Assembly: GCA_037179515.1 (NCBI GenBank)
Contig: JAXCGZ010000077.1
Location: 1 to 64,000 of the forward strand
Direction: 5' to 3'
Length of the DNA stretch: 64,000 nucleotides
From: Halocaridina rubra
Taxonomy: Eukaryota; Arthropoda; Malacostraca; Decapoda; Atyidae
Shown: positions 45,874 through 56,094 of the stretch, one piece after another
Position numbering within the stretch: the first letter of the stretch is position 1
How the letters are laid out: each line of letters opens with the position of its first letter
The notes under the pieces: model-generated
Seen by the model: only the letters and a program-made list of their open reading frames with translations
Databases searched by the model: none
What the model was told of the DNA's origin: nothing
Position numbers and translations under genes: made by a program

Positions 45874-46164
45874 GTGACTACCTAATTGTGATTACCTAAT
45901 TGTGTTTACGGGAAAGAGCCCAAAGCTCGTATCTTCCCGTCTCCTGATCGGTTCCATTTTATACTTAGTGATACTTATCATACCTGTCCTTAAAACTATG
46001 GATTGAGATAGCATTAACTACCTCCTCGCTTAGCGAATTCCAATTATCAACTACTCTTACACTGAAAAAGTATTTCCTTACATCCTGCAAAGAAGTTTTC
46101 TTACGAAGCTTCAAACTATGACCTCTAGTTCTAGAGCCAGCCATATCAAAATATCGATCCCTAT
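45874..46164 (-). pseudogene. LINE-A 3' stub 2, head-to-tail with stub 1
   Basis: A second ~290-base LINE-A 3' end in the same orientation, its repeat terminus directly joined to the 5' edge of stub 1 at ...TTTAAAGATGTG. Nearly identical in sequence to stub 1. Confidence 0.85.
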
Positions 46165-46572
46165 AAAAACGAGAAATTCTGTTTCTGCAATTGCAGTGTC
46201 CTCTATTCTACTCTGCTTGTGTGACAGAGGTGATTGTCGAGTTGAGGCTACATTCTTAGCATCCATCTGTGGTACTGGGAATTGAAATCATGCTCACTAC
46301 CTCCGGGATTCGAGGCAGCATTTCATAAATCTAAATTTCAAATTTGTTCCAGCTCTCCAAAATTTTATTCAGTTTTTTTTTTTAATGTATCATTGCATTT
46401 CCAAAATTAAAAGAAAGTTGAATTCTGAGTTTCATTTTACCAAGTAGTGGTTGCACGGGTAATATACAAAATTAATAAATGTCCGGTCTGTTTGTGAACT
46501 CTTAACCAAGTTCAGTACTTTGAGTCTCCATAGTAAAGCAGAAACTTAACAACCTCCCCACTCCACAAAATT

Positions 46573-46590
46573 TGGCGCCCGAACAAGGAC
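46573..46590 (+). other. Primer binding site of element G-D
   Basis: TGGCGCCCGAACAAGGAC, one mismatch to the site at 58045, a few bases after the LTR end. Confidence 0.88.
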
Positions 46591-47735
46591 TGAACGGACG
46601 GACTGATTTTGATGAGTTTATTTTTATTTTGCTTTTTAACATTGGACATGAAACTCGATTACCATTGGCTCGGATTATTGAAATGAATCTGTCTTAGGCT
46701 GCACACAATATTTTATCGCTAGTGACGTTGCAGATCAAAAATTTTCTTTTTTTTTCTTTTTAAAAATTAATTACTGTAATTAATATTTTTCTTGTTTACC
46801 ATGTGGTAAACAAAATTTCAGGAAATATGCATGAGATTATGTGGTAACAGAATTAAGAAATTCTGCTTGACGAGACCACGTGTTAGTCAAAATTTCATTT
46901 AGTTGCATGATAATATTGAGTTTTAAAGCACTAGTCTTTCATATATCCGTTAAAGGGTTATATTTTTTATGAACTATTTATATTTCTTTGGGATTTAGGA
47001 ATTTGGAGTAAGCATATTAAGTATTTTGCTTATAACTGAGTTTTTATATTCAAGCACTGAATGCTCGTAGATTGGGAAGAAAAACTTTGATGTCGTTGTT
47101 GAGCCTAGGCTAAGCCCTTCATGTGTCTGAGTTGTCACTCAAGCATAAGTTTTCTCATTATTAGTGGACACATATGCAAATTTGGGTGCCTTGTAAGCCA
47201 TTAGCTTATCTTTGGTGTTTTTTGCATAGGATCTGTGCCCTTTAGGCAACACTCCAGAATTATGCTTACAACATTTTATTTGTGGGTACTGCCATATATT
47301 TGCTTATGCACAGGCACGCCCCCTATTCTTTACTTGTTTGTATTCTCTTGCACCGGATGCTTGTCGGTAAAATTCATTGTTGCCTACTCCTTTCGTTTGC
47401 ACCATAACCGCAGGTACTGCCACATATTGGTGTTAAGCAGGCACAACTGCCATCCTGTATTACCAGTGTTTCATGCACTGTTTTGTAACATTTTACTGCC
47501 TTTGCCATTGATTATATTTTGAATCAATTTCATGATGAGGTTTTTGGATCACCATTACGTTTAAGTTTGAACTGTGATTTTGATTTTTTTTTCTCTCCTT
47601 GGTGTTGTGTGGTTCTTCAATTTTTTTTTTACTATTGTAAAGATTTTTTTTTTTTTTGTGGTTGATTGTTTTGGTACTTCAGTATTGACTGTTTAGGAAA
47701 CCACCATAACAACTGGAAAGTGACAGGAAACTAAC
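46591..47735 (+). other. Element G-D untranslated leader (~1.15 kb)
   Basis: A noncoding leader homologous to the other family G leaders, with several T runs near 47585-47660. Open frames here (for example 47235-47522) are not kept in other copies. Confidence 0.7.
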
Positions 47736-48985
47736 ATGGAAACCAGGCAGTCACAGGAAACCATCGAAACATTCGATGAGGTGAAATACCTGGACAAGAC
47801 GATTGCTATGAGTGAGAAATGCAGATATTCCCCAGGACTGACGCTCCTCGATTGGGCTCATAACAAGATGGCTAAACGCCAAGCTGAGATGGAGAGGAAA
47901 GCACGTGAGCAGGAGCAGGCACAAGCGATATGAGAAAGTGAGCAAGCACAACATGATTATGACCAGGCGCAGGCACAAGCACAACTGGATTACGACCAGG
48001 CGCAGGCACAAGCACAACGAGAACATGGGCTTGAGCTTGCTTGGCTTTGAGCTGGAACTTCAGACTGTGATCTTTCATTCGGTAATGATGACCAGCATCG
48101 TGAGAGGCCCCCCCAATATGGAAATACGAGGACAACGGCAAGCAACAGCTCAATGCTTACATCCGCTCTTTCGAAAGTCTTGCGATCTCTAATAAAGGCA
48201 CTGAGATTGAGAGGAGTCGTTTGCTGCTCGCCTCCATGCCACCCTGCCTGCTCACCCTAGTCCATGAACTCGACCACAGGCAACTGAGGGACTACGAGAA
48301 AGTTAAAAGCACCCTCCTTACCTCGCAGAATTTTTCGCCAGCTGAGTGTCGTGCTAGATATGTCTCCGCTCTCCCATTGAAAGTGGAGAACTGTAGTGCC
48401 TTTGGCAAGCACAAGACTCGCCTCTTTAAATATTGGTTGCGAGTTGCAAAGTTCTTCCTGATAAGTTGTATCTGTTCTTGATGTTTGATTCAATTGCCAT
48501 TGACCTCCCTACGGATGTTGTTGCATATGTAAGGCCTCAGCTTAAGGATGAGATCAACTTCGAGAATAGTTTAGCTGCTCTGGCTGAGTACCTCCAGGAC
48601 AACCAGCCTGGAGTACGTGTCTGTGACCTTATGAGGGCTAGAAGGGCCGATCCCAAGGCTTGTCCTCAGAGCGTCATCTCCCCCAGTCTGTGATTCTTAC
48701 TAGGAAGGAGATTACAGGAAGGAGAAGTATAATGGCCCTTCCCAGAACTTCATTTGTCCAGCTCATCCTCCTCACACTTCTTAGCCTTTCTACGGCCATG
48801 CACCCTCTCTCAATAAGGACGACTCGGTAAGAGTTAAACCTCAGCAGTTTAGAGGCAAGGGCAATTACCTTGCTCCACCTTCCCAGAGTTTTCAGCCGAA
48901 CTCTAAGAGCCACCACACTCCCTCTCACAGCAGCGGCCTGCATAACGTCTGGCCACGCATTCGGCCCATGTCATAGAAACAAGGC
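47736..48985 (+). pseudogene. Element G-D Gag
   Basis: It starts METRQSQETIETFDEVKY at 47736, then YSPGLTLLDWAHNKMAKRQ and a coiled-coil region expanded by a 33-bp repeat unit near 47955-48020 (DYDQAQAQAQ twice). The capsid-like region 48221-48481 reads LVHELDHRQLRDYEKVKSTL, SPAECRARYVSALPLKVENC, then IDLPTDVVAYVRPQLKDEIN and YLQDNQPGVRVCDLMRARRA. The His/Lys-rich tail is frame-broken. Stops after QEQAQAI and near 48482. Confidence 0.85.
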
Positions 48986-49740
48986 CAGAAGGGCCGCTAA
49001 GAATTACACCGTGGAACCACCATATAAATTCGTCAATATGGAATTCACCGCACATGATGATCCCGAGATGATCCCAAAATGCCTAAGAACCATAAATGGT
49101 GTGGAGGCTGAGATAGCCCTCGATACAGGTTCCAGAGGCATATCTGTTGACGATAGATTTGTCAGGGATGAAGATTTCACAGGTAAAGTCGTTACTGTGC
49201 GGGTTGCTGAAGGAACACTTCAGAAATGGCGCTGCTGTGTCATTGACCCGGCCTGCAAATACTACAAGGGAATACATCAGCTTTGGCATTGATTGGGCTT
49301 ATGTACCCTGTCTTGCTGGGTCGTGTACTGTACCTAGCTCCTATCTTCCAGGCCAACCTCTACCATGGAGACTTTTCTTACTGGAACATCCTTCGGGTGA
49401 AGTCACAATAAGCCATTTCAGCAGCAACTACTGGCTTTGATGCCAGGAATTTGGATGATTTTCCGACTGACTCCATTGAGTCTGCTGCAGTTAGTAGTCG
49501 TAATGTGGAATGGGGAGAGTTTCTTCCCTCTTTTTCCAGATGATGCACCTCTAGAGCCACTGAAGTCCCGTCCAGACTTCTCCAAGCTGCAGCAGGACTG
49601 CCTCAGCCTCAAAAGCTGGATGCAACAGCCCACTGAGGGAAGAACCTTTACGGTGAGAGGAGGAGGCCAGATCACTTACGCCCTTGAAGATGGAGTACTT
49701 CGTAGGCATGTGACCAAAGATGGCCACACTTTTAAACAGT
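48986..49740 (+). pseudogene. Element G-D protease and linker
   Basis: Protease: VNMEFTAHDDPEMIPKCLRT, EAEIALDTGSRGISVDDRFV (DTGS catalytic motif kept), GKVVTVRVAEGT. A frameshift near 49290 precedes the second half (GLMYPVLLGR type). The linker to integrase (49437-49740) includes LKSRPDFSKLQQDCLSLKSW, a segment reminiscent of the region before the integrase zinc finger in other gypsy elements. Confidence 0.82.
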
Positions 49741-50960
49741 TGGTGGTGCCCACTTTATTGCATTGCCAAGCTATGCATGTGGCACACCATTTACCTCTGA
49801 GTGGACACAGAGGCAAAGGAAAAACTCGACACATCCTTCAGAAGGCTTTTGAATGCCAAACATGTATACTGAGGGCGGCAAATACATGGTTTCCTGCCCT
49901 GTCTGTCAATCCACCTCTATGGCACTGGTACCAAAAGTCTCCATGGGCATAATTAAGCTCTCAACGGAGCCATTTTTCAAGGTTGCTATTGACATATTAG
50001 GTCCTATTATCCCAGCTTCATCCACATGGAAACAGTTCCTCGTGGTACAGATCGACCTGGCAACAAGATACTCAGATGCAGGGCCGCTATCGTCTATCAT
50101 GACCGAAGAAGTCACTCAGGCCCTATTTAAAATCTGCTCCAGGGTTGGCTTCCCTTAGTAGGTCACTTTTGAAAATGGAAGTCAGTTTACAAGCAGGCAC
50201 TTTGAGGCTTTCTGTAACCTCTTATAAATGAAGCGCATTTGTACGAGTGTTTCTTATGCTCAATCAAATGAAGCATGTGAATGCTATATCAGGACAATTT
50301 GAAACGATGTTTTCACAAGCTAGTGATAAATATACCCAGGCAGTGGGACAAGTACATCCCCACTGCACTTTTCTCCTTCAGAGACACGCTCCACGACACT
50401 ACTGGATACTCGCCTTTGGAGCTGATTTATTGTCATATGGTCAGAGGCCCAGTGGAGTTCTTGGCATAATATTGGGACTTGCTTACCATCGAGGATGACG
50501 ATAGGGACGTCCATGAATAATTTTTGAAGTTTTCTTCCCATCTCAAAAAGGCCTGGAAAACTGCACAATTAGCCATTAAGGGTCATCAGCTGACTGCCAA
50601 GTTCATCTTTGACAAGCGTGCCAGGCGTCGTGCCCCGACACCCGGAGATCGAGTTCTGTTACTTCTTTCAACAGATACTTGCTAGCTAATGCTACGCTGG
50701 AAAGGATCATACACTGTGGTGCACCATGTGACCCACAACATTACATGTTAAATGTTGATGGCAATAACTGGAAATACCACATTAACCAACTGAAGCTGTA
50801 TTGTGAGGACCCAGAGGACCACAGGAATCCTGCACTCGCACATTCAGCAACTCTTATAGGTGCCCTCTTCATCAACATTACCTCCGAGGCTGCAGCAAAA
50901 CAGGTGCTCCATTATACCCACCCCTTACCTCCTGCATTGGAAGACTCCTCCCTTTAGGTG
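49741..50960 (+). pseudogene. Element G-D integrase, upstream of RT
   Basis: HHCC region (HVAHHLPLSGHRGKGK, then after a frameshift SCPVC), core Asp1 in VAIDILGPI, ATRYSDAGPL, then TFENGSQFTSRHF, where the second Asp is Glu. The C-terminal domain (HYMLNVDGNNWKYHINQ) lies at 50739-50790, followed by the linker KQVLHYTHPLPPALEDSSL. Plus strand, between protease and RT: a fourth witness of the PR-IN-RT order. Confidence 0.87.
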
Positions 50961-51810
50961 GAGACAGACTTAGGGTTGTTAAGTTTTTCAAAAGAAGCCC
51001 CTCTGGCCACATCTACTGCCCTTGCAATTGAAGACACAAAATTAACTCCTGATGAAGTTAAGGATCCTGCCATTTCCACACACTGCAACCAAGTCAATGA
51101 GAACAGCTGAACAAGATAAAGACTACGAGAATGTCTTCAACGACCTCCCAGGCACTACCACTACCCTTGAGCATCATGTCAGACAGACTGACCCAGAGCC
51201 ATTTCGGCATTCCTATGGCCTTCCCCAGTAGCTGCCCATACAGCTGAAGGAAGATCTTGACTCTTGGGTCCACCTTAGAACAGTTGAAAAGAGCATTTTG
51301 CTGGCAGTGTGTAAGTGAGATGGCAATCAAAGGTTCTTCCTCAACTGTTGTAAGTTTAACTCCCATACCATCTTTGATGGAGAGCCCATTGCCGACGCCA
51401 AGCATATTTTTTTGTTACTCTCCCAAGCACGCTACCTGTCCAAATTGGATCTGGCCAGTGGATTTTGGAAAGTTCTTCCACAAGATATGGTCTGTACCAG
51501 TTCTGGGTTGTGCTTTTTGGTATTTTGAATGCCCCTGGCTGCTTCAGCCGACTCATGAGGACAGTATTACAGGACCTCGACAATGTTTCATTCTTGATAG
51601 ACGACTTCCTGGTGCATTCTTAGGATTGATCATCGCACCTCGCAACTTTTCGCAGAGTTCTCGCTCGTCTGAACCAGCATGGACTTAATTTAAAGCTTTC
51701 CAAATGTGAGATTGGTTTCGCACAATTACAGTATCTCGGCCACTTAGTCAGAGAAGGAGTTATGTCCCTTTTACAGGACAAAGTGCAAGCTATTAAGGAT
51801 ATGGAGAAAA
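50961..51810 (+). pseudogene. Element G-D reverse transcriptase, truncated
   Basis: RT remnants with many frame breaks: SFSKEAPLATSTALAIED linker, then LYQFWVVLFGILNAPGCFSRLM and VSFLIDDFLVHS (catalytic DD kept), LNLKLSKCEIGFAQLQYLGH and VQAIKDMEK. It stops abruptly at 51810, where LTR sequence begins; RNase H, the 3' UTR and the start of the 3' LTR are deleted. Confidence 0.85.
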
Positions 51811-52540
51811 TAAACTTGACCCTGCTGATATATCATTAGCCTTTCTAGATATATTTCAGTAGCTTCTTTATTATTTGAATAGTTGAAATTCCGTCTCCTG
51901 CAACGCAAAGAACAATCTAGAAATTGTTCTAACTCTCATTTTTTTTTTGCTTCCACTTGTTGCACCTAAAATACTGTCTCTCCTATGCATTTCTGCCATA
52001 ATTGCCTGCCAGGAAACACCACTACAGTAGCTCTCGAATAGTGAACAAGTTATTTCTCTGGATTCTACAGATAACTTCACCAGGAGGGATATTGAATCAT
52101 CTTCATTTGGCTGCCAAACATTCCAGAAGCAAGATCTCGCCTTAGCAGTCAAGCTTACTTCAAACCTTATTTTTGTGGTGTTTTCACAGGCATTCATCTG
52201 GCACTAACAACGTGAGAGATAGTGTATGGTAAAGCTCGTTGGTCAAGCAAATTGGGAATTCGAGAAATTGATTAAAGTCGTTACTGGTCAAATCCTTTAC
52301 TGGTCAAGTCCTACGAAAATTTTCTCAGATTCCATTCCCATACAAAACAAACTTTTGTAGATTACCTAACTGGAATTTTATTGGCCAAACTTTATTCCTT
52401 GACCTGGAAATTACTGTCGATATACATTGATAAGAATTTTCTTTCATTGAATGTGCCAAACATGAATTTCATCCTCAGAAGATTGCTTATAACCACGTGA
52501 AAATCTATCCCTTTTTCCTAACGAATTCTAATTTCATTTC
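51811..52540 (+). repeat. Element G-D 3' LTR fragment
   Basis: Middle part of the LTR (compare 32795-33640), lacking the first ~400 bases. It is cut at ...TTCTAATTTCATTTC by the mag-like element. Confidence 0.82.
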
Positions 52541-52908
52541 TGTTATGTTTCTTATCTGTTCTAGATAAGTTGATGATTGTAAAGCTCTATGAAACTTTAT
52601 ATTTGTGTATGATGTGTAGTCATTATAATGCATATCCCATTCGCGTCATTAATATTATATAGATGATGTAATATCGTTGTGTCATTTGTAGAGGAGTGCA
52701 AATTCTAAAGCTAAATAAAATATATAAATGACATGAGAACAATCAATAATACTGGATAATACTGAAACATTTATTAAAAGGATCTAAACCTTTATATGAA
52801 GGATCGAAACATACTATTTGTGGTTGTCAAACCTAGATAATAGAAAACACTTTCTGAGTGAACACTATAATACTTAACACTAGTTAAAGGGGTATCTTAG
52901 ACACAACA
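52541..52908 (-). repeat. 3' LTR of the mag-like element (368 bp)
   Basis: The reverse complement starts TGTTGTGTCTAAG and ends AACATAACA, giving TGTT...AACA termini. It lies directly after a polypurine tract. Unrelated in sequence and size to the family G LTRs. Inferred as an LTR from the termini, the PPT and the upstream pol, because the partner LTR is outside the window or lost. Confidence 0.7.
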
Positions 52909-52925
52909 CCTCCTTCCCCCTTAAA
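52909..52925 (-). promoter_or_regulatory. Polypurine tract of the mag-like element
   Basis: The sense strand reads TAAGGGGGAAGGAGG immediately before the LTR start TGTTGTG, a textbook plus-strand primer site. Confidence 0.8.
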
Positions 52926-53125
52926 AGAATTTTGAGTACATGTATGGGTATATGCAAAATATATTTTGTCTTAATATCTATATTATCATAATATCACAAA
53001 TCTAATTTCTTAGGAACTATTCCCCTGGTTGCCCTATCAGGAAGTACCTTGCGTGCAACTGGACTCTGGGGTAAAGGCACTGTTAACTTGTCTGCTGAGA
53101 ATGAAACCTCTGTGTTCGTGGCTGG

Positions 53126-54100
53126 TTACACTGCATTTCTGGGATAAAGAGTTTGTTCAGTATCAGACTGATCTGCTGAGAGGTGGTGCCTATTGTCAGA
53201 CCATTCCCATTTACTCGAACATCGTAATGCATATTCCCAACCTTTTATGTAATTTCTCCAGGTATCCACTTGTCTGGTGTTGTGTATGATTGTACAAGTG
53301 CTGGAGATGAAGGTTGAATGTGTCGTATCTCCTTTTGGTGTAATTGTTTCCAGACTTTGTTCTGCTAAGAACAAAGAACAAAGATAATCAGGCAACATCT
53401 GATCTAACTTAGTTGTAATCCTCCTCTCCATCAACAAAACTGATGGTGCCATACCCGTAGTTGCATGTGGAGTAGTTCGATGACTTAAGAGAAATTTACT
53501 TATGCCATTAGGAACAGTAGCATGCTTAAAAGTCTGGACAAATCTTTCAACCTCCCCATTTGTGACAGGATGATGAGGTGCAGAAAAGGTGTGTAGAATG
53601 CCATTTACATCCAAAAAGTAATTGAATTCCTGAGAAGAAAACTGAAGACTATTATCAGATACTATGCGCTCTGGCAGACCATGGTTTGCAAAAAGCGGTA
53701 TTTGTGCTTTGTAATGCAAAGTGATGTAGTTGACTGCATTGGAATGATCTTTGACCATTTAGTGTAAGCATCGACAACAATTAAGTAAGAATATCCAAGA
53801 AATGTGGCAGCAAAATCAATGTGTAGCCATTGTCAAGCATGTCTAGGATATTCCCAGGGGTGCAAACATCCAGGTTTGATATTATTTTGATTGATGGAAT
53901 AAGTCGTACATTTCCAAACAGACAATTCAATGGCCACCACATGCAACTTCTAGCTATTGCTTTAGATCTTACAATGCTCTGGTGATCCTCATGTAGATCG
54001 GTGAGTACCTGTTTCCTAAGCTGCTTAGGAACTACAACTCTGGCCCCACGTAATATGCAATCCTGTTCCGTACTAAGTTCAGACCATGTGCCACATATGG
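53126..54100 (-). pseudogene. mag-like element integrase
   Basis: The core is in the frame 53758-53126: HGLPERIVSDNSLQFSSQEF (second Asp), HHPVTNGEVERFVQTFK (catalytic Glu in VER), then SHRTTPHATTGMAPSVLLM and a C-terminal extension. The first core Asp (HIDFAATFLGYSY) and the decayed zinc-binding segment lie upstream in shifted frames (53760-54100). This integrase is downstream of RNase H, the usual gypsy order. Confidence 0.85.
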
Positions 54101-55560
54101 TTTACATTCTTACATAGTTATTGTTGAACCTCGACCAGTATATTAACTGAAGTAACATGGACAATATTGGTTCATGTTTTGTGCTTTTAGCTATATGTTT
54201 ATCTGTGATAGGTAAATTGAGCCTGTCTAACAACAAAATACTGACATCATGATCTGTAGAAGGTTCGTCTACGGGTAAGCGAGATGGTGCGTCTGCATAT
54301 CCTATCTTGGTAGTAGACTTGTACTCTAATGTATAATTATAAGCTGCCAAAATAGTAGCCCACCTTTGTAGTCATGCAGCGACTAGAGTAGGTAAACCTG
54401 CTTTTAGACCTAAAATTTCTAATAATGTTTGTAGTCAGTGACTAACTTAAATTCCTTCCTGCCGTATAATTATCTGTGGAATTTCTTTACAGCATATTCT
54501 AGTGCAAGGCCCTCCTTTTCAATTTGTGAATAGTCTCATTCTGCCTTATTTAACAATCTAGATGCATAAGCAATTGGCCTTTCTGTGCAGTTGGGCATTA
54601 CATGAGCTAAAATTGCACCTAAGCCGACCAGTGAGGCGTAACACACTAGTTTTACTGGCAAGTCCATTTCGAAATGCGTCTAGAACTTTAGAGAAGTTAT
54701 TTCTGCTTTTATCTTCTCAAATGACTGCTGACAGGCCACTAATCCATGCCATTCTACGTCTTTGTTTAACAGTCAATATAGTGGTTCTGCTAGGGTAGGT
54801 AAGTATATTATGAACTTTCAGTAAAATGTCACAAGTCTTAAAAATGACTGTAGCTCCTTGGCATTTTCAGGTACTGTTGCTGACTGTACTGCCCTGACTG
54901 TCATATGTCTTGTGAATACTCTTGGTCATTTATGTTGAACCCTAAATATTAAATTACTGAAACTTTCAAATGATATTTGCTCTTTTTTATTTTTATTCCA
55001 TTTTCTTGGATGAGTTTCAATACGGCTACTAGACTTTCATGATGCTCTCTCTCATCCTTTCCTGCTAATAATATGTCATCAACGAAACAAATAACTCCAG
55101 GCAATCCACTGAATATTTTATCCATGGCTTGCTGCCATATTGCAGAACTGCTGGCTACTCCATATGATAGTCTTTTGGGATGAAATAACCCTATTTGAGT
55201 ATTTAGTGTACAGTATTGTTGTGACTCCTTATCCGTGTCTAACTGCTGAAAGGCATATTTTAGGTAAATTTTTGAAAAGACCTTACATTCTCCAAGGCCT
55301 GCAAACATGTTTGTAGGGCTGGGTAGAGGGTATTGGGCTATTTGTAACTGTGGGTTTAGTGTTACCTTATTATCTCCACACAACCAGACATCTTCATCTT
55401 GTTTGGCTACTGGAACTAAAGGGGTTCCCCAGTCTAACTACATTACTCTCTTTTATGTGTCTGCTGCTTCTAACCTTTTAATCTCCTGTTCAACTAAGGT
55501 TGCCATTGTGATTTTTACTGTGCCACATACTTCAGTGATAATCTCCTTAAATTTTTAAAA
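54101..55560 (-). pseudogene. mag-like element reverse transcriptase-RNase H
   Basis: The RT frame 55383-54949 shows CGDNKVTLNPQLQIAQYPLP, KVFSKIYLKYAFQQLDTDKE, LFHPKRLSYGVASSSAIWQ and VICFVDDILLAGKDE (catalytic VDD). The remaining RT and RNase H (54350-54950) are frame-broken. 54350-54102 ends RNase H with YNYTLEYKSTTKIGYADAPSRLP. The pattern (FAGLGECKVFSK, FVDDILLAGK) is mag-like. Confidence 0.85.
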
Positions 55561-56036
55561 CACATCACTCACAAGGTAACAGTTTTATGTTCTACCTTCA
55601 GAACCTTCAAAATTTCCCACCATATTAACTGAAAATGTTTCAACCAATCTAAACTCATTAATGTCTGACCTTGGCCTTTCACAGTGGTGAGGGGCAGATC
55701 CTGTGCTGTCTGCTGATCATAATGAGCATTAACCTTGGCTGCATCTACTATCTTGATGTTATGTGCATTGTAATCCTACAGAACTTTATTGCAAGCTTCT
55801 ATGGACAAATTAAGTATTTTGCACGCCACCTGTTCTGACATCACAAAGACGTCTGCTGCTGTGTCATCTTGCATGACAACTGGCACAATGTTTATGTTTA
55901 CTGCAATCATTAACCTCTTGTCTTTGCTACTTATAGAGTTGATTTGAAAAAGCAAATTCTGGTTTACTACTATCTTATTGCTCTCATGGCTCGTCTGACT
56001 GACCATTCTGTTGTGTCTCAGGTTTGATTGAGGCAT
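55561..56036 (-). pseudogene. mag-like element protease
   Basis: The frame 56036-55776 contains VNINIVPVVMQDDTAADVFVM, the position of the DTGA motif; here it reads DTAA, so the flap-side Gly is lost. The remaining protease lies in broken frames to ~55600. Confidence 0.65.
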
Positions 56037-56094
56037 AATTGATGTTTCTCTGTTTTGCGGAGCCTACACATATTACTGAAATGACCCTTGTGTC
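56037..56094 (-). pseudogene. mag-like element Gag zinc knuckle, truncated
   Basis: One frame reads HKGHFSNMCRLRKTEKHQLC, the second half of a CX2CX4HX4C knuckle plus the start of a following region. The first half is separated by insertion of the G-E LTR. Confidence 0.6.

Larger units (their letters stand above)
45230..46569 (+). repeat. Element G-D 5' LTR, second part (with two LINE-A stubs)
   Basis: Continuation of the plus-strand LTR interrupted at 33923. It carries two LINE-A 3' stubs (45549-46164), then resumes with GAAATTCTGTTTCTGCAATTGCAG and ends just before the PBS. Confidence 0.82.
52541..56094 (-). mobile_element. mag-like Ty3/gypsy element, 3' part
   Basis: Minus-strand element with the canonical order Gag knuckle-PR-RT-RH-IN-PPT-LTR. 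It sits in the G-D 3' LTR and is itself interrupted in gag by the G-E LTR at 56095. It contrasts in order and sequence with family G. Confidence 0.8.

Noticed and set aside
52541..52908. Family G LTR extension instead of a separate LTR
   Set aside because: No match to any family G LTR; it has its own TGTT...AACA termini and an adjacent purine tract.
52909..53125. An env-like gene after the mag-like integrase
   Set aside because: Only ~200 bases lie between the integrase end and the purine tract, with no signal peptide or membrane segment.
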